64,000 nt of DNA from Isoetes taiwanensis. Its lineage: Eukaryota > Streptophyta > Lycopodiopsida > Isoetales > Isoetaceae. A model generated the notes under the pieces. It was not told where the DNA came from and made no database searches. It saw only the letters and a program-made list of their open reading frames with translations. The stretch lies in the NCBI GenBank assembly GCA_021234155.1, contig JAJEKV010000039.1:4260745-4324744 (forward strand), read 5' to 3'. Positions 19,876 to 29,071 of the stretch are shown here, one piece after another. The stretch's first letter is position 1, and every line of letters starts with the position of its first letter. The position numbers were made by a program, and so were the translations under genes.

Positions 19876-21175
19876 CTAGGATGATATGGTCAACTGTTGT
19901 GAGCAGTCGAGCGTGCCTGCCAAATCCGGGAGCGCAATGAGCATGAACACTCCTTCTTCGCCTCTTGGACTGAACTTGCGGTGTATGACTGCTATCCTTC
20001 CGTCCATCAGCAGAGGCAGATAATACATCAGTGATCTGCCCCTGCTTGCTGCTGACGATTCGTCATCTCCTCGCCCACCAGCTCTGTGTCTGCCCGCGTA
20101 CTCATCGAAGTCGACTCCTGTGAGTTCCCTGTAGTCCCTGACTGTCGACGAGATCCGCCTGAGGTCGACCTTGCCTTTTCTTTCTGTTGGGGCTGGCGCC
20201 GAAGAGCTCGGCATTAAAATATTCATGGCCTTTCCACGGATCCCCATGCTTTCTTGAATGGCGTAAAACTCTTCTTCAGTTGGTAGGTCCCTAGCTTCCA
20301 TTACTTGCCTGATGTTGTTGTAGGCTTTAGATATCTGAAGTCGACTCTCCGGTGTAGGTGTCGGCTTCTCTTACTTGAAGGGGAAAATCAGAGGCTCCTC
20401 GGACGATGAAATCGTCCAGATCTGGTTGTTGCCGCAGTTGGTGCAGCAATTCGTCTAGTCAGTACCCCCTTTCCCTGCATTCGGGGAGGTTCTGGATGTC
20501 GTTGAGGAGCAGGTATTCCTCGTCGTCGATGATGATGGGGGCTAGGCTTGTGATACCTAGCCCGAGTGGGGGAGCGATTCTGAGAGTCTGCCGGTCTCGT
20601 TCAAAAACTGCTGTCTCCTGCTCTGCCAGCTGCCGCTCTTCTTCTGGGTCAAGCTCGACGTAGTCCTCGTCATCAGAGTCCTCGTCTTCGGCTCTTCCTT
20701 CCTGCTCTTGTTGGTACTGCAGAAGGAGTTGATCTACTCTTGAGGAGGCTATGGGGTCTACATCCATGGGAGGAATGGAGGTTTCCCCAATAGGGTTCTG
20801 GGCACGGTGAGAGAGAAAAATTGCTAGGGCCGCGGTGTAGGAGAAATACTTGGTCTTGTCAACAGTCAAGACCATGTAGTCTGGAAACCTCTGAGCTCTC
20901 TGTTGGTCAGATACTTGGCAATATTGGGAACATCACCCAAGGCTGCTTGGAGGGATGGCCTAGGAACGAAATAGCCTGTGCAAGGGGGGGAGGTGCACTA
21001 AGGACGGTCCTACCCTAGCTTGGAACTCGGTGAGGACTTCTCTATAAGCTGGGGTTGCGTGCAGAGTGGCTTGGACATCTATCTCCTTCCGAAAAACTCG
21101 GAAGATGGCATTGACATCGGCCTCAGCTTCATGGCCACTGGCGCTGTACCATCGCCTGAAATCAGCAGTTGCCAT
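19876..21175 (-). pseudogene. Cargo unit B: unidentified acidic protein of the retrotransposon
   Basis: ATG at 21175 (MATADFRRWYSASGHE). The coding pattern continues through several breaks to a stop at 19876. A run of C at about 20990 and a second site near 20880 shift the frame; in between, LGDVPNIAKYLTNRELRGF is readable. A TGA follows RERGY (about 20459). A TAA and a shift lie near 20365 before EKPTPTPESRLQISKAYNN. The middle is acidic (EDEDSDDEDYVELDPEEER) and the end is globular-looking (MYYLPLLMDGRIAVIHRKF). I recognise no domain. It is not gag, pol, chromodomain or a clear histone fold. Its leader resembles that of unit A. Original length would be about 430 residues. Confidence 0.6.
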
Positions 21176-21286
21176 GGATCTAGAGGAGAGTAGGCTATCA
21201 AACGGATGCAAAAGCGCCTCAGGGAGCTGGAAGGTCGCCTAAGGGTCGGGAGCAAACTTGTAGGATACTAAGTGAGAAATGGGGGT

Positions 21287-21295
21287 CTATTTATA
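21287..21295 (-). promoter_or_regulatory. TATA box of cargo unit B
   Basis: TATAAATAG on the minus strand within CCTATAAATAGACCCCC, about 110 bases before the ATG at 21175. The following leader (GTTTGCTCCC ... CTGAGGCG) is shared with unit A. Confidence 0.65.
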
Positions 21296-21489
21296 GGCAA
21301 GGGAAAAACCCTAAGTTTTGGGTGACTTGGAAAACTCTTGGGGTTGGGCAATTCTGATCTATTTTGAGGTCCAAATAAAGATTGGAATACTAATTTGAGG
21401 GTTCGAACATGACTAGGACTGTCTAATGAACCTATTGCAACAAACTAGAGGTCAATTGGATATGGGATGCTATAGAAAAATGCTAGGAG

Positions 21490-21556
21490 GTCTCACGGTG
21501 TGCGCCAGGGCACAAAACCAAAAGTTGGTTTTTGGTCTGGGCGCATACCGTGAGAC
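21490..21556. repeat. 67-bp hairpin, copy 1
   Basis: Near-palindrome. Outer arms GTCTCACGGTGTGCGCC and GGCGCATACCGTGAGAC pair over 17 bases with one G-T mismatch; the inner part AAAACCA ... TGGTTTT pairs again. Confidence 0.85.
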
Positions 21557-21691
21557 ATTGGCCCTATTTTGGTCAAAACTTATCTAAACAAGGTAAAATA
21601 AGGTCAAAACATGATAATCTCATTGAGATAATCAAAATTGACCCCTTACTTGGCCGATTTGGATATGTTTTGGACTAGTTTGAGCATGCAG

Positions 21692-21758
21692 GTCTCACGG
21701 TGTGCGCCAGGGCACAAAACCAAAAGTTGGTTTTTGGTCTGGGCGCATACCGTGAGAC
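21692..21758. repeat. 67-bp hairpin, copy 2
   Basis: Identical in outline to copy 1 and 202 bp away. The flanking sequences differ. Confidence 0.85.
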
Positions 21759-21894
21759 ATTGACCTCTGTTTGGCCTACAAATGTCCAAATTTAGTAAAA
21801 TAAAAGCCAAATGTTGCTAATTTGACTTAATTAACATCAATAATGCACTTCTAACTTACACAAGAACACTTTGTATTAAACAAAATTTTATCAT

Positions 21895-23155
21895 TTACAA
21901 AATTGATTGGCGTTCTCCCTTAATGTAGCTGGCGAGTTCCATGTCTTTCTTCATTAAGGTAACTCGCTTAACATGTACCGTGCAGGCTGTGGAATCTTCA
22001 AAGTGCTGCACCAGCTTCTGCTCAGTCGCTTCCTGTAACGCCAGCAGCATCTCATCCGTTACCCTCATGCCGGTGTTGTACTCTTGTATAACTTCTCTCA
22101 CTAAACGGGCGAACGGGGCACGGGGAATAAGGAAGCCGAAGCTGCGCTGAAAATGCCTAATCTCCCTTAATGCTCGTCTCTGGCTCTCCTTCTTGCCGGT
22201 TCTTCTTTTTCCTGGCTTCCTTGGAGGCTTGGGCATCTCAGGAGGTGGCTTTAGCGTCTGCTTCTTCAATGGTCGTTCTCCCGCTACAAAAGTTACCTTG
22301 TTCTCCTGATAGTAGGCATGCCTCCCACTTCTTCATGAACTCGGTGTGCTCCTTCAGTTTCTTCTGGTAGACCCTGTTAGGGTCTGTTACATACGATTCT
22401 CGGGCAGGTCTTGGCACTTTCTTCCTATCCCAAGTCGGGTAGGGCGGGGGTTTCTGTGCCTGCTGGGGCTGCTCCCAGTCTGGTGCTCCTTGCTTATCAC
22501 CTGGGGCCTTGGAGGAACTCCCACCTTCAAGATTGGGGTTGAAGTCCTCATCCTCCGAGTCATCTGATGAGGCTGGCTTGTCGGCCGAGCGCTCTTCGAT
22601 GACGATCGTCGTCTTCGGAGTCATCTTAAATCTTCTCTTGGGCTGCTCCACAGACTTGCCCTTCTTCTTTGCCTTCTCTTCGGCCTCCTTAGCCTCATTT
22701 TCATCCCTCTTTCTCTTCTTCTCGGCCCTTTTTTTTCTCGGCGCCGCTCCTTTGCCTCGTGCTTTCGGATCCAAGCCGCGAGTTCCCGGCTCGGGGGTCG
22801 GCTCGAGAATCGGCTCCCTCTGCTCTTCGTCCGCCTTTGCCTCCTGCTCTCGCTCGGCCTTATCTTGCTTCTCCTTCTCCATCTCCTCGAGTACTCTCTG
22901 CATCTCGTCGTCATTGCCCTCTATTTCCTCGAGCACTTCTGTCGAGGCGTTCGAGTGCATGTCCTCTTGGTCTACCTCCTGGTCCTGTGCTCCCTGCTGG
23001 GATCCCTCCCCTAGGTGCTTCTCTGAGACTGTTCCTTCACTCGACGAAGATTTGCCTTCTTTGTCGAGGAGACGCTGCCAAAGCATCTCCTGAATCTGGG
23101 CGCTGGTCGTTGTGTCTCCACGAGGAATTCGAGTAGTTTGTTTGGTTATGGCCAT
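21895..23155 (-). CDS. Cargo unit A: histone H3-like fold protein of the retrotransposon
   Basis: ATG at 23155 opens a 305-codon frame starting MAITKQTTRIPRGD. This parallels the histone H3 tail: A1, T3, K4, Q5, T6 and R8 kept; R2 and K9 replaced. A long charged linker follows, first acidic then Lys/Glu/Arg-rich with RKKRAEKKRKRDENEAKE. After a +1 shift (overlap about 22335-22238) the frame continues through KPPPEMPKPPRKPGKRR into an H3 histone fold (about 22175-21895). Conserved blocks are ALREIRHFQRS (alpha-N), PFARLVREVIQEY (alpha 1), LLALQEATEQKLVQHFED (alpha 2), CTVHVKRVTLMKKDMELA (loop 2/alpha 3) and GERQ. H3 Cys110 and His113 equivalents are present, and loop 1 has the canonical H3 length, unlike most CENH3. 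The shift may be a 1-base insertion, a programmed event, or a spliced junction. Chromatin action is inference. Confidence 0.7.
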
Positions 23156-23256
23156 GTCTTACGGCTCGTCAATCCGAGGTCGGGCGCCCAAAAATCGCCT
23201 CAGAGAGGGGGAGCAACTTTCTAAACAGGAAACCTACAAATGAGGGGGGTGTAGAT

Positions 23257-23265
23257 CTATTTATA
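23257..23265 (-). promoter_or_regulatory. TATA box of cargo unit A
   Basis: TATAAATAG on the minus strand within CTATAAATAGATC, about 100 bases before the ATG at 23155. The downstream leader has TTGCTCCCCC and CTGAGGCGATTTTTG, paralleling unit B. Confidence 0.65.
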
Positions 23266-23367
23266 GTTTGGCCAATTTTTGGTCAAATTTCAAGTTACTC
23301 TTTTGGATGTACCAAGGCACCTAGTAACCTATTACATATGCGTACTTGAGACGTTTCTAACCCATTG

Positions 23368-23434
23368 GTCTCACGGTGTGCGCCAGGAAGCAAAACCAAT
23401 TATTGGTTTTTGGTCTGGGCGCATACCGTGAGAC
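23368..23434. repeat. 67-bp hairpin, copy 3
   Basis: Same 67-base length and outer arms as copies 1 and 2. The inner loop is changed to ACCAATTATTGGT, keeping self-complementarity. Confidence 0.85.
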
Positions 23435-23578
23435 ATTTGGCATTTCTGACTAAATTTTATGATTTCTAGACATATTCTTAGGGGTATGACATACAAATCT
23501 AGCTAGTTCTTATCTTAAAACTCGATTTAGCATGTTGGTTTGTTAAAATTCATCAAGTTTCAATGTAATTATGGCTAT

Positions 23579-23645
23579 GTCTCACGGTGTGCGCTGGGAG
23601 CAAAAACCAAATTTCGGTTTTTGGCCTGGGCGCATACTGTGAGAC
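23579..23645. repeat. 67-bp hairpin, copy 4
   Basis: Same length; inner part AAAAACC ... GGTTTTT. 211 bp from copy 3, the same pairing and spacing seen upstream of unit B. Confidence 0.85.
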
Positions 23646-23822
23646 CTCTGCTACATAGGTCAAAATTTATTCAACTTTTTAGTCTTCTTATGTTTCAATT
23701 ATCCTAATTGTTACTATCTTAGCATATACTACAAAAATGAGAAAAAAATTTCCCACTTTTTCGAGGTTTGAGAATCCTACAAAGTCATGGTCAGTGTTTT
23801 GCTCTTGGTCACCAAGAACATT

Positions 23823-23834
23823 GCTCTGATACCA
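23823..23834 (-). other. Primer-binding site of the 12.8-kb element (tRNA-iMet)
   Basis: TGGTATCAGAGC on the minus strand, one base after the 5' LTR end. Confidence 0.92.
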
Positions 23835-23835
23835 C

Positions 23836-25295
23836 TGTGACGTCCCCTACTCATATACGGTGCACTCACCGTATACAAACAGGAGTTCATCCCCCATATT
23901 AGCTCCATGCTAATATAGGGCCCTCCACGTATCACTGCAACCTTGAAATATTCCAGTGGGAAGAATGGAGGGGTCATTTACCCTGTCTCCCTCAGCGCCT
24001 ACCTAGCTGCGGAAGCGTAATATACATGTCAGTAGTACATACATCAATAACATAGGACCACCTCGAGGGATGGCTCACCACATATCTGCACAGACAAAGA
24101 TCAGTACATCACATAAGGGAGTTCTACCCAGGCTCAGACACAGGGGTGGACTGACAAGCTCGGGTCTCCAGAGGTCAAGCAGACAGAGTGCAATAACAGT
24201 AGAGTTGGCTGGCAAAGGAACATGGCAGTTGGGTAGTCCGCTCCATCCGCCCCTCCTGTGCACACTTTGCAGAGTAGGTTGATAAGTCTTGGGACTGGAC
24301 TGTAGCCCGCCGGATGCATAGCCAAAGGGGCTATTCCTGGGTTGCATCTCCCCAGTTTCGATCGGGCAGGTAGGGATTTCTCCCACCAGAAGCTAGCATG
24401 CTGAATCAAGGCGACTAGAGGGCCACTACCCTTACTCGACTGAACTCCATGGAAGGTGTACATCACCCCAAGAGTGTCGAACCCATGCAACAGCCCGCAC
24501 GCAGTGGCAGTGCATTAGATCTAGTGCGCTGAAGTCCCCGATAGGCCTTACTACCAGAGGGACAGTTCATGAATCAGGACATGAGCTTCCTTGTAAGCCA
24601 GTCTGGTTCCTCCACCGACAACTAGGTTTGGTTCTTGTGCACAGGCCGAATATTAGTAGTGCACTAAAGGGACTAGCTAGGAGCATCAACTACTAGGCTT
24701 GTAGGTCTCTACCCCCCTTCCCAATACAATGAGTCCACAGAGATCATCCATACATTTATATCATCAAAGAACTAAAGAGTAATATCTAATCTACATCATA
24801 GAAGTTAGGTTCTTTAGTTACGGCTCGTTATCTAGGGTTCTATGTGGCTGCTATGGGCAATTCAATAGGCTAAACATGCTAACTCTATGTCCGGAAGGCG
24901 GATTAGGCTATTGAATTGACGAAATACCTGATCCTTGGCTTGCTCCTCCTACTCGGAATGCTTCCATGTCACTGTCTTGCTTGGAGATGCAGTCGGAAAG
25001 GAAATCTGACAAGCTAGGGTGCTCAAGCAGATCTTGGGAGTCGGGATTGACTCTTGAAGCGCGCAAAATGGGGTTCGGAAGGACTGTGGCCGAAAAAGGG
25101 AAAGTTAGAGTTTGGTTGCCTTACATAGGCTATCAGTTAGGGTTAGGGTTTCCTGTGCGCACCCTTGTAAGTTGCCCCCTAGGGTGCCACTTGCTTGGCT
25201 ACACGACGGCGTACACATCAATTGGAATGGCGTGTATGCGTGATGGTGCAGTACGGTATACGTCTTGAGACCGTATATCGTACTGGAACATCAGA
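23836..25295 (-). repeat. 5' LTR of the 12.8-kb chromovirus
   Basis: 1,460 bp. On the minus strand its start has decayed to TCTGATGTTCCAGTACG and it ends GACGTCACA. The target duplication ATCTC follows on the plus-strand right side. Confidence 0.9.
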
Positions 25296-25300
25296 ATCTC

Positions 25301-25669
25301 CGTTTCAAGACCTCCGTGGTGCCCGAATGACAAAACACTTCGGTTTCCACATGGTCGCCCTTAGGACGCTCTGCGGTTTGATAAGTTCCCTCGGACCGAT
25401 CTTGGATTTTTCTAGACCTGTCCAAAGAAGGGCCTAGGAATGGAGGATTCAACGGTCGGATATGGGAACCGAGCTCTCGGAGGGTGATCATTAGCGTACG
25501 ACCCCCCGAGGGAGAGCTGCCAGGAAAGGCTGCCTCGGGAACTTTTTTGGGTCACGCCTCCTGGGGTCCTTGCTCTCCCCTTCTGTGAGGAGGCCTTGCA
25601 AGGTCCTGGCCTTGTTTGACTTGGGGAAGGGTCCCAGCTTGGCTGCCCAACAACGGGCTGCACGGACCG
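25301..25669. other. Spacer right of the 12.8-kb element
   Basis: Continuous with 12321-12468 before insertion. GC-rich, no gene recognised. Confidence 0.4.
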
Positions 25670-26250
25670 CTCTAATGCTAACTCCTTAATCGAAACCGTG
25701 TCCAAAAATACGGAAAATTGGCCTGTATGTTCGTGATGATTTAGGAAGCCAGCTGGCAAAAAATCAGAATTTAATTCCGTGTTATGCCATTAATTACGAA
25801 TTTATGGATGCCTTGCTACTGCAAAAGCGGCCCTCGACTTTGGATTGCCACATGAGGAGGAGGAGGGCAGATCCAAACCCCATTCCGCCAGTTCCGCTTG
25901 CTTCGTGTTCCCAAGTGCAGCCTCTCGGCCAGGTCCCAAACTCGGCCCCCAAAACACAAACCCTCCAAGAACCTGGCAACTCACAGGGTTTACGTTTCGG
26001 AGGCCCTATCCTTGTCAGATTCGGCCAGGACCTTGCACCACGTCTTGAAGTGGGGTGTCGAGCGAGCACGGGCCCTAAAACCCCCTTGGGCGATGCGCCC
26101 CAAAAGTCCTCTTCTGAAGCCCCTGGCGACTGATGGGCAAGCTCCCCTATCTAGAACCGTGATTTGGCTTTTCCATTCGGCCCAAAGCGTCGACATTGCC
26201 CTGGGGACCAAGTTTCATGGCCAACGAACCACCCATGTTCACCCAAAGTA
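25670..26250. repeat. Old dispersed repeat, right copy
   Basis: Direct repeat of 11735-12320 with many substitutions and small indels. Open frames are shadows. Confidence 0.55.
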
Positions 26251-26708
26251 GAAATGACATTTTGACGTCGCAGGGACGTCGCATGCGACGTATTTTTTTA
26301 TAGCGACGTCATTTACAGTATTTTTTCTTTCAGTATGTGACATGTTTGATCTTGGGGCATGTTTGAGCCTAGGGGCAATGCTTGAGCCTAAGAGGCTTGT
26401 TTGAACCTAGGTGGCATGTTCGACCCTAAGGGAAATGCAACACCTACACGTGGTATTTTGTTATTACGACGTCATATACAATATTTTTTATTTTAGTATG
26501 TGACATGTTTGATTCCAGGTCGCATGTTTGAGTCATGCATCATGTTTGAGCCTAGTTGACATGTTTGACGTAAGTGGCATATTTTAGCCACGTGTAATGT
26601 TTGAGCCTAGGTGGCAACATGTCATTGTGACGTCATGTGTTGTATTGTTTTCTCTAGTTTATGTGGCATTGGAGCCTAGGTGGCATGTTCGAGTCTAGGG
26701 GCAATGCT

Positions 26709-26746
26709 CGGGGGGGGGGGGGGGAAGGGGGAGGGGAGGGAGGAAA
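26709..26746. repeat. Poly-G/purine tract
   Basis: A run of about 16 G followed by GAAGGGGGAGGGGAGGGAGG. Potential G-quadruplex; assembly errors are likely in such tracts. Confidence 0.8.
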
Positions 26747-26808
26747 AAAAAGAATTGAATTGAATGGGTTTTATCGCGACACGAAGACCAATAGACATAG
26801 CCTATTAG

Positions 26809-27430
26809 AAGGAAGGAAGGAAGGAAGGAAGGAAGGAAGTATATTTTACGACCCGGCCACGGAGGCCAACCGGCCTATGAGTCGCTGATACAATATAGCA
26901 GAAAGTTTCCAAACACAAAAAGAAAACTACTGTAAAACCCCAGACAATGTGTCTCTACCACGGGATGAAAAAACCCCCATGTGGGAGGAAAACCCTTGTA
27001 GTAGGCGTCAGAGGCCCTATCTCGGGCGCCAAATTCCCTATGCTTTGAGGGACTCCCCGGCGGTGGAGACTTGCGTAATGTAGGGACTTAAGACGTGCAA
27101 CCATTGGCGGCTGCCAGTTGATGAATTGCTATCTCGAGAGCATCCGAGATCGGCATGAGCCTTTCGAATGTGTGCATATGCTTTGGGCATTCCCGTAGAG
27201 CATGGTGTTCATCTTCTACTATCTGCATGTGACAAAGACCGGCATAATCTCTCATGCCTGGGATTCCCTGCCCTCCATCCGTACCCCAGCGGCCTGGCTT
27301 AATTCTGAGATGGTGGGACCCTGTCCTTATTGCAGCTATAGCTCTCCGTTTCTTGGTAGAGATGTGTGCCTTCAAATACTGGTGGAGGGCATGTTCAAGC
27401 GACGGATTAACCTGCGTGTATTAGAAGGAT
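26809..27430 (-). pseudogene. LINE 3' fragment with (TTCC)n tail
   Basis: Minus-strand coding remnant at 27375-27088 matches the C-terminus of LINE ORF2. The pattern RTGSHHLRIKPGRWG, then LCHMQIVEDEHHALRECP, parallels SSHHLGVEVGRWG and LCDSQQVEDEYHTLLQCE of the full LINE at 32.1-35.4 kb. About 250 bp of 3' untranslated sequence follows, ending in (TTCC)n at 26809-26840. It is 5'-truncated, as usual for LINE insertions, and nested inside the CACTA-like element. The first Cys of the CxxC finger is lost (GLCHM). Confidence 0.65.
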
Positions 27431-27494
27431 TGCACTGAGGATGTGCATAATATTAGGCATATAGAATTCAATGATCGTCTCCTCTAGATGCTAA

Positions 27495-29071
27495 CTAGGA
27501 GTCGTCATTGTTATCATTGCCAACATTTGTATCAAAATGCATGAGGTACATCTGTATTTCGTGGAATTGCTCTGGTGTAAGATGCTGCATGAAAGCTGGT
27601 GGTCCATCCTCTTGATGCTCGTTTTCGGGTAAGTTTAAATGCCCTGATCTGCCAGAGGGCTCTTCAGATGTTATCGACTCATCTAGCACAACACCTTAGA
27701 ATATTGAGCGTCCCCTCGTGAAGTTTGTATGATAAACCACCATGTTGAGTCTTGTCGATCGGTAAAGAAAAGAATCTGGTCAAAGAAGCTGGACGTGAGA
27801 TTGATATTGATGGTCTAAAATTTGAAGTTCGATATGTATGTATAAGTGTACCTATTCACATTGAAGGTCAAACCAATCGACATCGAATATGAAGGTCTTG
27901 AAATTGCTACCAACATCCACTTCCATTATAGTCTTTAACTTCCCGACCCAATCATAGGTGGCTTCCTGACGATTACGATTGGCAACACTTGATTGAAACT
28001 CCATCGTGAATGATGCCATGACTCCGCAGTAACAAGTCTTCCTGTGTATGTCAAGAGCACTCACACGATAGTGGGTCCCATGCCAACATATCGAGGAGTA
28101 AGATATATACTGCCAAAAGCACCATTATGTCAAGAAATATAATAACATCAAAAGAAATTACTCGATTTCGACATCAACATAATTTGTTGCAAGTACCTTT
28201 CTAATGAGACCTTGTGCATATGTCCATTCCGTAGCTGTAATAGACCCCCTCCCCTCCCCCCGCCCTTGTAATATGCATCGGTCATAGCCTGTAGTACCCA
28301 TTCTCTTTCCATCTTGTCTGGCAAGGGTTCATATCCATCTGGGTACGGGGCAGTTCTATTTGTCATCTTCATTCATGCCTCTTCTCTTCCATTTCTTCCT
28401 TTGTATTCTCATGACGAGCAACCATTTTTCCATTGGTGCCGAATTGTAAAGAAGAAATTGATTAACCTTATTGATAATATTAGGCGGAAATGACTTCTGC
28501 ATACCATTGCCTTCTGCCACTACCCCCACAGTAAAATGACCAGATCTTAACACTTTGTGAGCTAAGTCAAGCATTAATACAGCCAACCCGAACTCAATCC
28601 TTTGAATGACCTTGAACCAACTGGGATTATTGTAGAGTAAGTAAGAGTACGTTAGGAACCAGCACATACAAAATGATGTGTTGAAATCCTAAATGCATGA
28701 CATGATCAGACCTGAGAGTCATCGGGTTCATATTTATTGTCTCTATCCTGTGTGTCTGGGACAACAATTCTGAAGCTGGAACTGCCCTGCTTTCCAGTGT
28801 CACGTCCCTGCCTTCCCATATAATTTTGCTTGTGAGCATCATTGCTCTGATGGTTAATCCAGGGACGCTTAATCCCAGTGTTCCTCCTGGCATCCATGAG
28901 TATGTAATCAGATCTGTTGTGCTCAAGACAAGCTTGGAATTCCGCCTCAAGCCACCGCTCCTCAAGAATAGACTCACTATCTGGACTGTATGGGCAACCG
29001 TCTGAATCACAATCTAAGTAGTAATCAGACATCCTTCGGTGAGAGTTTTCCCGCCCTTGGCCTTTGTACAC
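27495..29071 (-). pseudogene. CACTA-type transposase remnants (DUF4216-like)
   Basis: Several minus-strand frames form one decayed coding region. It starts near 29071 with an acidic part (DYYLDCDSDGCPYSPDSES). It continues at 28667-28356 (FLLYNSAPMEKWLLVMRIQR) and 28372-28148 (NRTAPYPDGYEPLPDKMERE). It then contains YDWVGKLKTIMEVDVGSNFK and FIFDVDWFD at about 27960-27870. The last block resembles DUF4216, the C-terminal region found with plant En/Spm (CACTA) TNP2 transposases. No catalytic region is recognisable. Assignment rests on one block and on the element ends. Confidence 0.4.

Larger units (their letters stand above)
12474..25295 (-). mobile_element. 12.8-kb Ty3/gypsy chromovirus with two cargo gene units
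   Basis: Complete insertion flanked by a perfect 5-bp duplication ATCTC (12469-12473 and 25296-25300). On the minus strand the order is: 5' LTR (25295-23836), tRNA-iMet primer site, cargo unit A (H3-like), cargo unit B (unknown acidic protein), gag, protease, reverse transcriptase, RNase H, integrase, chromodomain, purine tract, 3' LTR (13888-12474). The LTRs begin TGTGACGT, are about 1.4 kb long, and differ by indels of about 100 and 60 bp plus many substitutions, so this is not a recent insertion. Gag-pol carries stops and frame shifts, so this copy is dead. The cargo occupies the interval from primer site to gag, unusual because plant Ty3 extra ORFs more often lie after pol. Confidence 0.92.

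Noticed and set aside
19876-20301. Possible H2B-like resemblance in unit B (GIRGKAMNIL versus the H2B alpha-2 start)
   Set aside because: Only about ten residues, no histone-fold spacing afterwards; not enough to claim a second histone.
22509-23136. Plus-strand open frames of 194 and 125 codons opposite the H3-like ORF
   Set aside because: Low-complexity Ser/Leu/Pro shadows of the Glu/Lys-rich coding strand.
21895-23155. H3-like cargo as a host CENH3 gene
   Set aside because: It lies inside the target-duplication-bounded retrotransposon, shares its promoter module with unit B, and has canonical H3 loop-1 length instead of the longer CENH3 loop.
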